From NCBI RefSeq assembly GCF_001657485.1, contig NZ_LXFU01000035.1:124001-188000 (forward strand): a stretch of DNA of 64,000 nucleotides. Direction: 5' to 3'. Positions 16,575-26,047 of the stretch are shown here, piece by piece. The stretch's first letter is position 1, and the number at the start of each line of letters is the position of its first letter. This DNA comes from Rhizobium sp. WYCCWR10014. Lineage in GTDB: Bacteria; Pseudomonadota; Alphaproteobacteria; Rhizobiales; Rhizobiaceae. The notes beneath the pieces are model-generated. The model was given only the letters and a program-made list of their open reading frames with translations. It did not search any database and was not told the origin of the DNA. Both the position numbers and the translations under genes were made by a program.

Positions 16575-17680
16575 CAGGCGGCTGCCTCGCAAGCCTTGAA
16601 GGAGGCTTCGAGCTTCTCGCGGTCAAGTTCGCGGCCGATGAAGACGAGACGGCTCTCGTGCTTTTCGCCTTCCTTCCACGGACGCTGGTGATCGCCCTCG
16701 ATGATCATGTGCACGCCCTGAACGACGTAACGCTCGGGATCGTCCTTGAAGGCGATGATGCCCTTGAGACGCAGAATATTCGGGCCCTGCGTCTGGGTGA
16801 CCTTCTGGACCCAGGGGAAGAAGCGCTCCGGGTTCATCTCGCCGCCGCGCAGCGAGACCGACTGCACCGTCACATCGTGGATCGCCGACATCGCGCCATG
16901 GTGGTGATCATGGTGATGGTCGTGGCCGTGGTCATCATGCTGATGACCGTGATGATCATGGCCATGATGGTGGTGGTCGTGATCACAATCGGGGCCGCAG
17001 ACATGGTCGTCATGGCCCTGCTCGAGGAAATACGGATCGTTTTCGAGCGCGCGCTCCAGGTTGAAGGCGCCCTGATCGAGCACGCGGGCGAGATCGACGC
17101 CGGAGCGGCTAGTCTTGTAGACGCGGGCAGCCGGGTTGATGGCGCGAACGATATCCTCGATCACATCAAGTTCTTCCGGGGTCACGAGGTCGCTCTTATT
17201 GATGATGACGACGTCGGCGAAGGCGATCTGGTCCTCGGCCTCGCGGCTGTCCTTCAGGCGCAGCGGCAGGTGCTTGGCATCGACGAGGGCGACGACGGCA
17301 TCGAGCTCAGTCTTGGCGCGCACGTCGTCATCCATGAAGAAGGTCTGGGCCACCGGCACCGGATCGGCAAGCCCCGTCGTCTCGACGATGATGCCATCGA
17401 AGCGGCCAGGGCGGCGCATCAGGCCTTCGACGACGCGGATCAGGTCGCCGCGCACCGTGCAACAGACGCAGCCATTGTTCATCTCGTAGATTTCCTCGTC
17501 CGACTCGACGATAAGGTCGTTGTCGATGCCGATTTCGCCGAATTCATTGACGATGACCGCATATTTCTTGCCGTGATTTTCGGAGAGAATGCGGTTGAGC
17601 AACGTCGTCTTGCCGGCACCGAGATAACCGGTGAGCACGGTAACGGGAATAGGCTTCAGGGTGGAGATCGCGTCGGTCAT
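16574..17680 (-). CDS. CobW/COG0523 family GTPase (zinc metallochaperone type)
   Basis: A 368-residue G3E GTPase. The Walker A loop is GYLGAGKTT (about residues 18-26), the metal-binding CxCC motif is NGCVCC (C71, C73, C74), and guanine specificity comes from NKSD. Between the GTPase and C-terminal CobW domains is a strongly histidine-rich insert (about residues 222-262), a putative metal store. COG0523 proteins of this form are mainly zinc chaperones active under zinc limitation; cobalt use (true CobW) is less likely because no cobalamin genes are nearby. A 14-base AT palindrome 100 bases upstream could be a Zur site. Confidence 0.93.
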   Translation of the reverse strand: MTDAISTLKPIPVTVLTGYLGAGKTTLLNRILSENHGKKYAVIVNEFGEIGIDNDLIVESDEEIYEMNNGCVCCTVRGDLIRVVEGLMRRPGRFDGIIVETTGLADPVPVAQTFFMDDDVRAKTELDAVVALVDAKHLPLRLKDSREAEDQIAFADVVIINKSDLVTPEELDVIEDIVRAINPAARVYKTSRSGVDLARVLDQGAFNLERALENDPYFLEQGHDDHVCGPDCDHDHHHHGHDHHGHQHDDHGHDHHHDHHHGAMSAIHDVTVQSVSLRGGEMNPERFFPWVQKVTQTQGPNILRLKGIIAFKDDPERYVVQGVHMIIEGDHQRPWKEGEKHESRLVFIGRELDREKLEASFKACEAAA

Positions 17681-17779
17681 GAGAACCTCTAGGATTAGGC
17701 GTACGGCCGAGCGGCTTGGGATCGGCTGCTTGAACGGTTGGTCTCATATAATGGCTTGAGCGTGGCAGTTCAAAGGGTT

Positions 17780-17793
17780 TTATAATGTTATAA
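17780..17793. promoter_or_regulatory. AT-rich palindrome, possible Zur operator
   Basis: TTATAATGTTATAA is two copies of the self-complementary TTATAA around TG and lies 100 bases upstream of the CobW-family gene on its own side. It contains the ATGTTATAA core of Zur boxes in alphaproteobacteria. Zinc-repressed control of a His-rich COG0523 gene is established in other bacteria; application here is inference. Confidence 0.42.
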
Positions 17794-17828
17794 GATCACA
17801 TCGTCTGGCCGGTGCAGATGAGCCATAT

Positions 17829-18617
17829 TCACCGCAGTTGCGCGACATCGAATGCATCGACATCACCAAGCAATTCCACCAGGCCTTTTACCGCATGGGC
17901 AATCAGCGCCTCGCCTTTGTCTGCCGTCGCAGCCGCGGCGTTACCTGCCACGCCGTCCGTGTTGAGATCCGACATCTTCCAGCCGAAGGCGTGCGGCCCG
18001 TAGGCGCGCAGATGCTTGAAACGCTCGGCGAATTCCGTCTGTCGCGAGCGGAAGTCCGCCGCCTTCGCCATATCCACCTTATCCGGATGAAGCGCCAGCA
18101 TCGCCGAGGTCTCGATATCGCCGCCATGGATGCCGATCGCCTTTTCCTCCGGCGTGACTACGCCATCCGGCACGCCGAAACGGGTCCAGCTTGTTACCAC
18201 CACCAGCATGGCAAAGCGGACCCGCGCCTCGGTCGCGACAATGGTCATGACGGGCGAATTGCCGCCATGGGCGTTCAGCATCACGAATTTGCGGATGCCC
18301 TGCTTTGCCAGCCCCTCGGCGATGCCGAGCCAGCGGTTTACCGCTTCGTCGAAGGCAAGCGTCTTCGTTCCTTCAACATCCATATGCTCTATGGAATAGC
18401 CGACAGATTCGGCGGGCAGAAAGGTGACCGGCAGGCCGGCGGGCAAGGCCATCTTCAATCGCCCGGCGATGCCTTCGGCAATCAGGGTGTCAGTTTCGAA
18501 GGGCAGGTGAGGGCCGTGCTGTTCATGGGCGCCGAGCGGCAGCACGGCGATCAGGCGGCGCCCATCAGGGGCAAAGGCCGGGTTGCTGTCCTCGAAGCGC
18601 GGCGAAGGTGTCATCAT
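17829..18617 (-). CDS. creatininase family protein
   Basis: A 262-residue creatininase-fold hydrolase. Metal-ligand motifs of the family are all visible: GAHEQHGPHLPFETD near residue 29-43, NAHGGN near residue 113-118 and HGGDIETS near residue 163-170. The family includes creatinine amidohydrolase, FAPy deaminase and mycofactocin MftE, and the true substrate cannot be told from sequence. Two consecutive ATG codons (18617 and 18614) could start it. It overlaps the upstream untranslated part of the divergent MarR gene. Likely a separate unit from cobW, because a possible operator lies between them. Confidence 0.88.
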   Translation of the reverse strand: MMTPSPRFEDSNPAFAPDGRRLIAVLPLGAHEQHGPHLPFETDTLIAEGIAGRLKMALPAGLPVTFLPAESVGYSIEHMDVEGTKTLAFDEAVNRWLGIAEGLAKQGIRKFVMLNAHGGNSPVMTIVATEARVRFAMLVVVTSWTRFGVPDGVVTPEEKAIGIHGGDIETSAMLALHPDKVDMAKAADFRSRQTEFAERFKHLRAYGPHAFGWKMSDLNTDGVAGNAAAATADKGEALIAHAVKGLVELLGDVDAFDVAQLR

Positions 18618-18702
18618 CCGGTCGTTGCCTCTTGTTTATGACGAGATCCTGGGCAATGTCATATCGCAGCGGCGTCGGGGCTTAAAGATCAAAGGGATGG
18701 CT

Positions 18703-19215
18703 ATGGGAAAGAAGCACAAGGACGGCAAAAAGAACAAGTCCAAGAAGAAGGACCAGACCGAGTATACGCTCGTCGATCTCTCCCCGGCTCTGACCCAGGC
18801 GGCGCGTTCCATGCGGACGGTGCTCTCGCGCAACCTGCTTGAAAGCGGCCTCTATGCCGGGCAGGACGGTGTCATTCTCTTGCTTGCCGAGAGTGACGGC
18901 ATGACGGCAGGCGGCCTTGCCCAGAAGCTCGGCGTCAAGGCGCCGACGATGACGCGCACGATCGGCCGCATGGAGGCGCAGGGCTTTCTCGAGCGCAAAC
19001 CCGATGCCGAGGATGCGCGCCTGACCAAGGTCTATCTCACCGAACTCGGCCGTGGCAGCGTGCAGGGGATCGAGTTGGCGGCTTCGGCCTGCGACAGGCT
19101 GGCGACGCAGGAGTTCTCCGAGAAGGAAATTCGCAATCTCGTCCGGTTGCTGAAGGCGATCGATGCCAATCTGCAAGCCGAAGCCATTCATATCGAAGAA
19201 CCGGACGACGACTGA
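18703..19215 (+). CDS. MarR family transcriptional regulator with lysine-rich N-terminus
   Basis: A 170-residue regulator. After a very basic start (MGKKHKDGKKNKSKKKDQ) comes a MarR winged-helix domain: GLYAGQDGVILLLAE, then MTAGGLAQKLGVKAPTMTR (recognition helix) and the wing DARLTKVYLTELGR. The basic tail is not part of the usual fold and may add nonspecific DNA contact. I chose the ATG at 18703 because AAAGGGA lies five bases upstream; the ATG at 18697 would overlap that site. It is divergent from creatininase, which it may regulate. Ligand unknown. Confidence 0.88.
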   Translation: MGKKHKDGKKNKSKKKDQTEYTLVDLSPALTQAARSMRTVLSRNLLESGLYAGQDGVILLLAESDGMTAGGLAQKLGVKAPTMTRTIGRMEAQGFLERKPDAEDARLTKVYLTELGRGSVQGIELAASACDRLATQEFSEKEIRNLVRLLKAIDANLQAEAIHIEEPDDD

Positions 19216-19332
19216 AATTTCCCCGAAAGACGAATTGCTTCCATCGATTAAATCTTTTAATTAAACATTTTAAGGGCCGCGCCGGTTTGCTGGCGGGGTC
19301 TTACTGCTTGCGTGCTGCCTGGAGGAGGACAC

Positions 19333-20355
19333 GTGGTCCAGAAGATCAAGCTTTCGACAATTGCCGAAACGCTCGGCATTTCAACGGCGACCGTATCGCT
19401 TGCCTTACGCGACAGTCCGCTTGTCGCCGGCAATACGCGGGAGAAGATCAAGGAACAGGCGCGCGCGCTCGGCTATATCTACAATCGCCGTGCCGCGAGC
19501 CTTCGCACCTCGCGCTCCGGCATCATCGGTGTCGTCGTGCACGACATCATGAACCCCTTCTATGGAGAGATCCTGAAGGCGATCGAAAGCGAGCTCGACC
19601 GCAGCCGCCACACCTTCATCCTTTCCAACCATTACGACAATGTCGAGAAGCAACGCACCTTCATCGAGACCCTGCTGCAGCTCGGTGGCGACGGCGTCAT
19701 CATGTCGCCGGCGATCGGTACACCGCCTGAGGACGTGCAGCTGGCAGAAGACAACGGCATGCCGGCGATCCTGGTCGCCCGCTCGATGGAAGGGCAGGAC
19801 CTGCCGACCTATCGCGGCGACGACAGCTATGGCATCTCGCTTGCCACCAACCACCTGATCGGCCTCGGTCATCGCTCGATCGCCATGATCGGCGGCACGG
19901 ACCAGACATCCACCGGCCGCGATCGCTACCAGGGTTATGTCAATTCTCTGCGCAAGGCTGGCATCGAGGTCGATCCGAACCTGCGCATTCCCGGTCCGCG
20001 CTCGAAACAGGGCGGTTTCGAAGCTGCAGTGCATTTCCTTTCGCTGCCGCAGAAGCCGACCGCGGCCGTTTGCTGGAACGATCTCGTGGCGATCGGCCTG
20101 ATGAACGGCATTGCGCGCGCCGGCATGGTGCCGGGACGCGATATTTCCGTCACCGGTTATGACGATCTCGAGGAGGCCTCGATCGCTACGCCGGCGCTAA
20201 CGACCGTCTGGAACGGTCAGGCCGAGGTCGGGCGCCTGGCCGCCCGGGCGCTGCTTGATCGCCTTGCCGGCAGCCATGAGCCTGACGGGATGCATCTGAT
20301 CAAGCCGGAAATGCGCATTCGCCAGTCCACCAGCCCCCATCGGCCGCGCGCCTGA
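19333..20355 (+). CDS. LacI family transcriptional regulator
   Basis: A 340-residue LacI/GalR regulator. The helix-turn-helix STIAETLGISTATVSLALRD and hinge helix (RRAASLRTSRSG) precede a periplasmic-binding-type effector domain (GVVVHDIMNPFYGEILKAIE, then VTGYDDLEEASIATP). The start is a GTG at 19333, which sits five bases after a strong GGAGGAGGA ribosome site; the ATG at 19312 lies upstream of that site. It is followed after 29 bases by a 2-hydroxyacid dehydrogenase on the same strand, so the pair probably forms one unit, with the regulator sensing the dehydrogenase's pathway. Ligand unknown. Confidence 0.92.
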   Translation: MVQKIKLSTIAETLGISTATVSLALRDSPLVAGNTREKIKEQARALGYIYNRRAASLRTSRSGIIGVVVHDIMNPFYGEILKAIESELDRSRHTFILSNHYDNVEKQRTFIETLLQLGGDGVIMSPAIGTPPEDVQLAEDNGMPAILVARSMEGQDLPTYRGDDSYGISLATNHLIGLGHRSIAMIGGTDQTSTGRDRYQGYVNSLRKAGIEVDPNLRIPGPRSKQGGFEAAVHFLSLPQKPTAAVCWNDLVAIGLMNGIARAGMVPGRDISVTGYDDLEEASIATPALTTVWNGQAEVGRLAARALLDRLAGSHEPDGMHLIKPEMRIRQSTSPHRPRA

Positions 20356-20384
20356 ACCAAGACCGCCATCCAAGAGGAAAAGCC

Positions 20385-21341
20385 ATGTCCCGCATCGCCA
20401 TTCTCGTTCCCGGGAAGATACACGACCGTGTTCTCGAAAGGTTGAAGGATCGTTTTGAGATTATCGCCGTCCCGCGCGAGGAGAAGCTTGCGCTCGACGG
20501 CGAGATTGCCGGCCGCATCCGCGGCGTCGCCGTGTCCGGTTCCTTCCCGGGCGCCTGGATGGACCAGCTGCCGCATGTCGAGGTGGTCGCCAATTTCGGT
20601 GTCGGTTATGACGGCGTCGACGTGAAACATGCCGCGGAAAAAGGCATCGTCGTTACCAATACGCCAGAGGTGCTGAACGATGAGGTCGCCGATACGGCGA
20701 TTGGCCTGCTGCTGAATACGGTCCGCGAGTTGCCGCGGGCCGAAGCCTGGCTGCGCGCCGGCAACTGGAAGCCGGGCACGGCCTATCCGCTGTCGCGCTT
20801 CTCGCTCAAGGGCCGCCATGTCGGGCTCTACGGCCTTGGCCGCATCGGGCTCGAAATCGCCAAGCGGCTGGAGCCGTTCAAGGTGAAGATCAGTTATCAC
20901 ACGCGTTCGCGCCATGCCGACGTGTCCTACGATTATCACCCGACGCTGAAGGGGCTGGCGAATGCTGTGGATACGCTGATCGCCATCGTTCCGAAGACAC
21001 CGCAGACGCACAAGACGATCGATGCCGATATTCTGGCCGCCCTTGGCCCTGACGGCATTCTCGTCAATGTCGGCCGCGGCTGGACGGTGGACGAGGAGGC
21101 GCTGAGTGCCGCGCTCACGACCGGCGCGCTCGGTGCTGCTGGTCTCGATGTCTTCTATGAAGAGCCGACCGTGCCGGCCGACCTGCTTGAGCCGACCAAT
21201 GCCGTGCTGCTGCCGCATGTCGCCTCCGCGTCCGTGCCGACACGCAATGCAATGGCCGATCTCGTCGCCGACAATCTCATTGCCTGGTTCGAGAAGGGTG
21301 CAGCGCTGACGCCGGTGCCGGAGACGCCGCAGAAGGCTTAG
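20385..21341 (+). CDS. D-isomer 2-hydroxyacid dehydrogenase (glyoxylate/hydroxypyruvate reductase-like)
   Basis: A 318-residue NAD(P)H-dependent dehydrogenase. The Rossmann motif appears as GLYGLGRIGLEIAKRL near residue 145, followed by a basic pair in HTRSRH at the end of beta-2, which suggests NADPH preference. Catalytic residues are seen in the conserved blocks VGRGWTVDEEAL (arginine), DVFYEEP (glutamate) and LLPHVASAS (histidine). Family members reduce glyoxylate, hydroxypyruvate or related 2-keto acids. The upstream LacI regulator suggests use in catabolism of a sugar or sugar acid. The exact substrate is not determinable. Confidence 0.9.
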   Translation: MSRIAILVPGKIHDRVLERLKDRFEIIAVPREEKLALDGEIAGRIRGVAVSGSFPGAWMDQLPHVEVVANFGVGYDGVDVKHAAEKGIVVTNTPEVLNDEVADTAIGLLLNTVRELPRAEAWLRAGNWKPGTAYPLSRFSLKGRHVGLYGLGRIGLEIAKRLEPFKVKISYHTRSRHADVSYDYHPTLKGLANAVDTLIAIVPKTPQTHKTIDADILAALGPDGILVNVGRGWTVDEEALSAALTTGALGAAGLDVFYEEPTVPADLLEPTNAVLLPHVASASVPTRNAMADLVADNLIAWFEKGAALTPVPETPQKA

Positions 21342-21406
21342 GCGTAGCTGGATCGGCGGGCGATGCTTGCCGAGCAACAGATATAGCGCTTCGCGGGCGC
21401 CTGGAG

Positions 21407-22186
21407 TCAGGCGGTCGCCTGCGCGGGGATGACCGGCAGCTTGGCCGCGGCATAGCTGCGGACGGCGTCGCCGAAAGCGGCGAACAGCTGGTTCGAAGAT
21501 TTGTCGGTTTCAGCCCAATATTCCGGATGCCATTGCACGCCGACGGCAAAGGCCTTGGCGTCGATGACGGAAACGGCCTCCACCGTGCCGTCTTCGGCGA
21601 TGGCTTCCACCTGCAGGCGCGGGGCGGTTCTGGCGATTGCCTGGCGATGCAGGGAATTCACGCGGATCTCGCCCGGACCGAGAATGCCGGCGATGCAGGA
21701 GCCTTCCTTGACGTGGATGGTCTGGCGAATGGCGTACATGCCGTCCCGATCGACGCCTTCCGGCCGGCGGTGGTCCCAGATGCCGGGCTGCTCCTGGATC
21801 TCGCTTGCCAGCGAGCCGCCGAGGGCGACATTCAGCTCCTGGATGCCACGGCAGATGGCAAGTAGCGGGATGGCGCGGTCGATGGCGCGGCGGATGAGCG
21901 GCAGGCTGGTGGCGTCGCGGGCGGGGTCGAAGGGGCCGTCCTTGTCATTCGCCTCGGCACCGTAGAGCGAGGGATGAACGTTGCTGGCCGAACCGGAGAC
22001 CAGCAGCCCGTCGACGCGGTCGAGGATCGCGTCAGTATCGTAGCCTTCCTCGAAAGCGGGGATGATGAAGGCCATGACACCGGATGCATTCAATGCGGCG
22101 CGCAGATATTGATGCTGCACGGCATGCCAGGTCGCGCCGTCGAAGCTGCGGATATCGGCAGGAACGGCAACGATCGGTTTCGTCAT
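21407..22186 (-). CDS. gamma-glutamyl-GABA hydrolase family protein (class I amidotransferase-like)
   Basis: A 259-residue hydrolase of the peptidase C26 group. The nucleophile is C112 in LLAICRGIQELN, and the catalytic partners are H220 and E222 in GVQWHPEYW. The group includes PuuD, which frees GABA from gamma-glutamyl-GABA in putrescine breakdown; no puuA/B/C genes are nearby, so that exact role is unproven. I start at the ATG at 22186 (MTKPIVAVPADIR), where the conserved sequence begins; the open frame extends 19 codons further back. It is convergent with the dehydrogenase gene and divergent from the TRAP binding protein gene. Confidence 0.88.
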   Translation of the reverse strand: MTKPIVAVPADIRSFDGATWHAVQHQYLRAALNASGVMAFIIPAFEEGYDTDAILDRVDGLLVSGSASNVHPSLYGAEANDKDGPFDPARDATSLPLIRRAIDRAIPLLAICRGIQELNVALGGSLASEIQEQPGIWDHRRPEGVDRDGMYAIRQTIHVKEGSCIAGILGPGEIRVNSLHRQAIARTAPRLQVEAIAEDGTVEAVSVIDAKAFAVGVQWHPEYWAETDKSSNQLFAAFGDAVRSYAAAKLPVIPAQATA

Positions 22187-22332
22187 ATCAGCCCCGGTGA
22201 AAATCTTTATTCTCGTCGTTTCTTCCGCCTGAACGGCCGTCAAGTCAACGCTTGGCTGTATCAGGCGGCCAAATTGCGGCGAAAGCGGTGCCGAAGGTCT
22301 CTGGTTTGCGGCTAAGCCGCTGATTTTGATAG

Positions 22333-23586
<1,254 letters not shown>

Positions 23587-23623
23587 GCTCTCCGCCATCG
23601 ACGCTTCAGACGAGCGCAATGAC

Positions 23624-23658
23624 AAAACCCCGGATCTCCATCCGGGGTTTTGCTTTTT
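23624..23658. terminator. bidirectional rho-independent terminator
   Basis: A 12-base perfect stem (23624-23635 with 23640-23651, loop CTCC) with an A-run in the left arm and GCTTTTTG after the right arm. It sits between the convergent ends of the TRAP binding protein gene and the large permease gene and can serve both. Confidence 0.88.
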
Positions 23659-23664
23659 GCTGGA

Positions 23665-25158
23665 CTATTTGGCCGGTGGCGGCGGTGCGCCCGGCAGGCC
23701 GTTCAGCGGCGGCAGGGTCAGGCCTGGGATCTGCGGCGAGCCATTGCCGCCGCCGCCCATCGGCGGCAGGCCGAGCTGGCCGCCGAAGCCCGGGACTTCG
23801 ATCTTGATCGAGTTCGGGTCGACCTTCGGGCCGTGATCCAGCCAATAGGTGACCGATTGCGGCCAGAAGATCACGATCGCCACCAGGATCAGCTGCATAC
23901 CGACCCAGGGGAGAGCCCCCATGTAAATATCCGAGGTCTTGACGTCCTTGCTGGCGATCGAGCGCAGGTAGAAGAGTGCGAAGCCGAACGGTGGGTGCAT
24001 GAAGCTCGTCTGCATGTTGACGCAGATCAGGACGCCGAACCAGATCAGGTCGATGCCGAGACTGGAGGCGACGGGTGCGAGCATCGGGATGACGATGAAG
24101 GCGATCTCGAAGAAGTCGAGGAAGAAGGCGAGCACGAAGATGAAGATGTTGACGAAGATCAGGAAACCGACCGGGCCGCCGGGAATGCCCGAGAGCATGT
24201 GCTCGATCCAGCGCGAGCCGTCCATGCCCTGGAAGACCAGGCTGAAACAGGTGGAGCCGATCAGGATCATCACCACCATGGATGTGATGTGCGTGGTCGA
24301 TGCCATGGCTTCGCGGATCAGCGGCCAGGTGAGGCGGCGATTCATGGCGGCAAGCACAATGGCGCCGACGACGCCGAGCGCGCCGGCTTCCGTTGGCGTC
24401 GCAAGTCCCATGAAGATCGTACCGAGCACCAGAAAGATCAGTACGATCGAGGGGACCATGCCCATCAGCACTTTCGCGAGCAGCGCCCAGTTGAAATCGC
24501 CGCGCACCTCTTTCGGCAATGGCGGCATCGATTTCGGCCGGATAATCGACATCACCAGGATGAAGAGCACGAAGATCGTCACCTGCAAGATCGAGGGGCC
24601 GATCGCGCCGAGATACATGTCACCGACCGACCTGCCGAGCTGATCGGCGAGAACGACGAGCACAAGCGAGGGCGGGATCACCTGGGTGATCGTGCCCGAG
24701 GCGGCGATGACACCGGTGGCAAGGCGCGGATTGTAACCGTAGCGCAGCATGATCGGCAGCGAAATCACCCCCATGGTGATGACGGAGGCGGCCACCGTGC
24801 CGGTGATCGCGCCGAGCACGGCGCCGACGAGGATGACGGCATAGGCAAGGCCGCCGGGTATGCCGCCGAAGAGCTTGCCGGTGCCTTCGAGCAGATCCTC
24901 GGCAAGCCCGCAGCGCTCCAGCACCGCACCCATGAAGGTGAAGAAGGGAATAGCGAGCAGGAGGTCATTGGAAAGGATGCCGAAGAAGCGCAGCGGCAGC
25001 GCCTGCAGGAAGACTTCGCCGAAATGGCCGGTGACGACGCCGATGATGCCGAAAAACAGGCCGACTGCTGCGAGCGAAAAGGCGACCGGAAAGCCGTAGA
25101 GCATGAAGATGACCATGCCCAGGAACATGGCTGGCGGGATGATGCCGAAATCAAACAA
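23665..25158 (-). CDS. TRAP transporter large permease subunit (DctM)
   Basis: A 497-residue integral membrane protein with about 12-14 helices of the DctM family: MLYGFPVAFSLAAVGLFFG near the start, the conserved LLAIPFFTFMGAVLERCG, and repeated glycine/proline-rich helix breaks such as SGTITQVIPPSLVLVVLAD. It forms the Na+-driven translocation channel with DctQ. The C-terminal tail is unusual: an extra proline/glycine-rich low-complexity region (about residues 455-497). It follows dctQ by 21 bases, in one transcript, and takes substrate from the binding protein encoded on the opposite strand. Confidence 0.93.
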   Translation of the reverse strand: MFDFGIIPPAMFLGMVIFMLYGFPVAFSLAAVGLFFGIIGVVTGHFGEVFLQALPLRFFGILSNDLLLAIPFFTFMGAVLERCGLAEDLLEGTGKLFGGIPGGLAYAVILVGAVLGAITGTVAASVITMGVISLPIMLRYGYNPRLATGVIAASGTITQVIPPSLVLVVLADQLGRSVGDMYLGAIGPSILQVTIFVLFILVMSIIRPKSMPPLPKEVRGDFNWALLAKVLMGMVPSIVLIFLVLGTIFMGLATPTEAGALGVVGAIVLAAMNRRLTWPLIREAMASTTHITSMVVMILIGSTCFSLVFQGMDGSRWIEHMLSGIPGGPVGFLIFVNIFIFVLAFFLDFFEIAFIVIPMLAPVASSLGIDLIWFGVLICVNMQTSFMHPPFGFALFYLRSIASKDVKTSDIYMGALPWVGMQLILVAIVIFWPQSVTYWLDHGPKVDPNSIKIEVPGFGGQLGLPPMGGGGNGSPQIPGLTLPPLNGLPGAPPPPAK

Positions 25159-25179
25159 ATCCGTTTCTCCCAGCCCGCT

Positions 25180-25719
25180 CTACTGCAGCGGCTTTTCGTA
25201 TTTTATATCGATGCTGATATGGCCGGTAACGGCCGCGATCCGCTTGATCAGTTCGGAAACGCCCTGAAGGGAAAGCAGCGCGAACCCGGCGACAAGGACC
25301 AGCTTGACGGGCCATCGGATCAGCCCGCCGGCATTGCCCGATATTTCCCCCTGTTGGTAGGAAAGCGCGAAGAACGGCCAGCAGATCCAGGTAAGGAAGA
25401 CGCATGCCGGAAGGAGGAAGACAATAAGGCCGACGATGTCCATCCAGATCTTCGCCCTGTCGGAAACCGAACCATAGATCAGATCAACGCGGACATGCTC
25501 GTTGTTGCGCAGCGCATGCGAAGCGCCGAGCATGACGACAAAGGCGAAGAGATACCACTGGATCTCCAGCCAGCCGTTCGAACTGTAGTTGAAGGCATAG
25601 CGGACGATGGCGTTACCGGCGCTGATCAGACAGCATAACAGCACCATATATTCGGAAAGTTTGCCCATGAACTGACTGACCCTGTCGATCAGCCGGCTTG
25701 CGGCCAGAAGTACCGACAT
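25180..25719 (-). CDS. TRAP transporter small permease subunit (DctQ)
   Basis: A 179-residue membrane protein with four helices, typical of DctQ: the second helix carries ISAGNAIVRYAFNYSSNGWLEI and the conserved EIQWYLFAFVVMLGASHALRNNEHVRVDL. It pairs with DctM in TRAP transport. I start at the ATG at 25719 because AGGGGAGG lies just upstream; the open frame extends 18 codons further. First gene of the permease unit, with its promoter region in the 328-base gap to the GGDEF/EAL gene. Confidence 0.9.
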   Translation of the reverse strand: MSVLLAASRLIDRVSQFMGKLSEYMVLLCCLISAGNAIVRYAFNYSSNGWLEIQWYLFAFVVMLGASHALRNNEHVRVDLIYGSVSDRAKIWMDIVGLIVFLLPACVFLTWICWPFFALSYQQGEISGNAGGLIRWPVKLVLVAGFALLSLQGVSELIKRIAAVTGHISIDIKYEKPLQ

Positions 25720-26047
25720 TCGCCTCCCCTTGTTCTTGTCCCGCCGGTTTTCCGGCAGTTTTCCCACTTGCAATCGATGTAGACCACGGCCTTTGAAATT
25801 GGAAGGATAAATGCCTCGCGTTGGAGTATAGTCTTAGACGCACCGGCTGAGGCGCGGGGCCGTCAAATATTTCAACAACCCAGGCGTGGATAAATTATTT
25901 CAATAATCTCGCCGGTAGGCTGCATTAGCGCGCGTAAGCTGTGCGGTTCATCCTATGGTTTTAGAAAATTTGACCAAATGTTTGATTCCATTGAAATCAA
26001 TTTTTAAAGGGTTGGGCTTAGAATTCCCGCGCACAGGGAAAGTGTGG
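25720..26047. other. gene-free gap between dctQ and GGDEF/EAL gene
   Basis: No gene seen. The right part is AT-rich for this genome, and two near-identical 11-base direct repeats (starting at 25868 and 25896, core TATTTCAA) are spaced 28 bases apart, a possible regulator site. The frame of the next gene could reach back to 25955 but lacks a ribosome site there. Confidence 0.5.

Noticed and set aside
16885..17010. Possible repeat array in cobW
   Set aside because: It is histidine-codon repetition within the coding sequence of a His-rich loop.
23650..25638. 662-codon open frame on the + strand
   Set aside because: It is the antisense shadow of dctM and dctQ; the composition is that of a reverse-complement frame and no family is visible.
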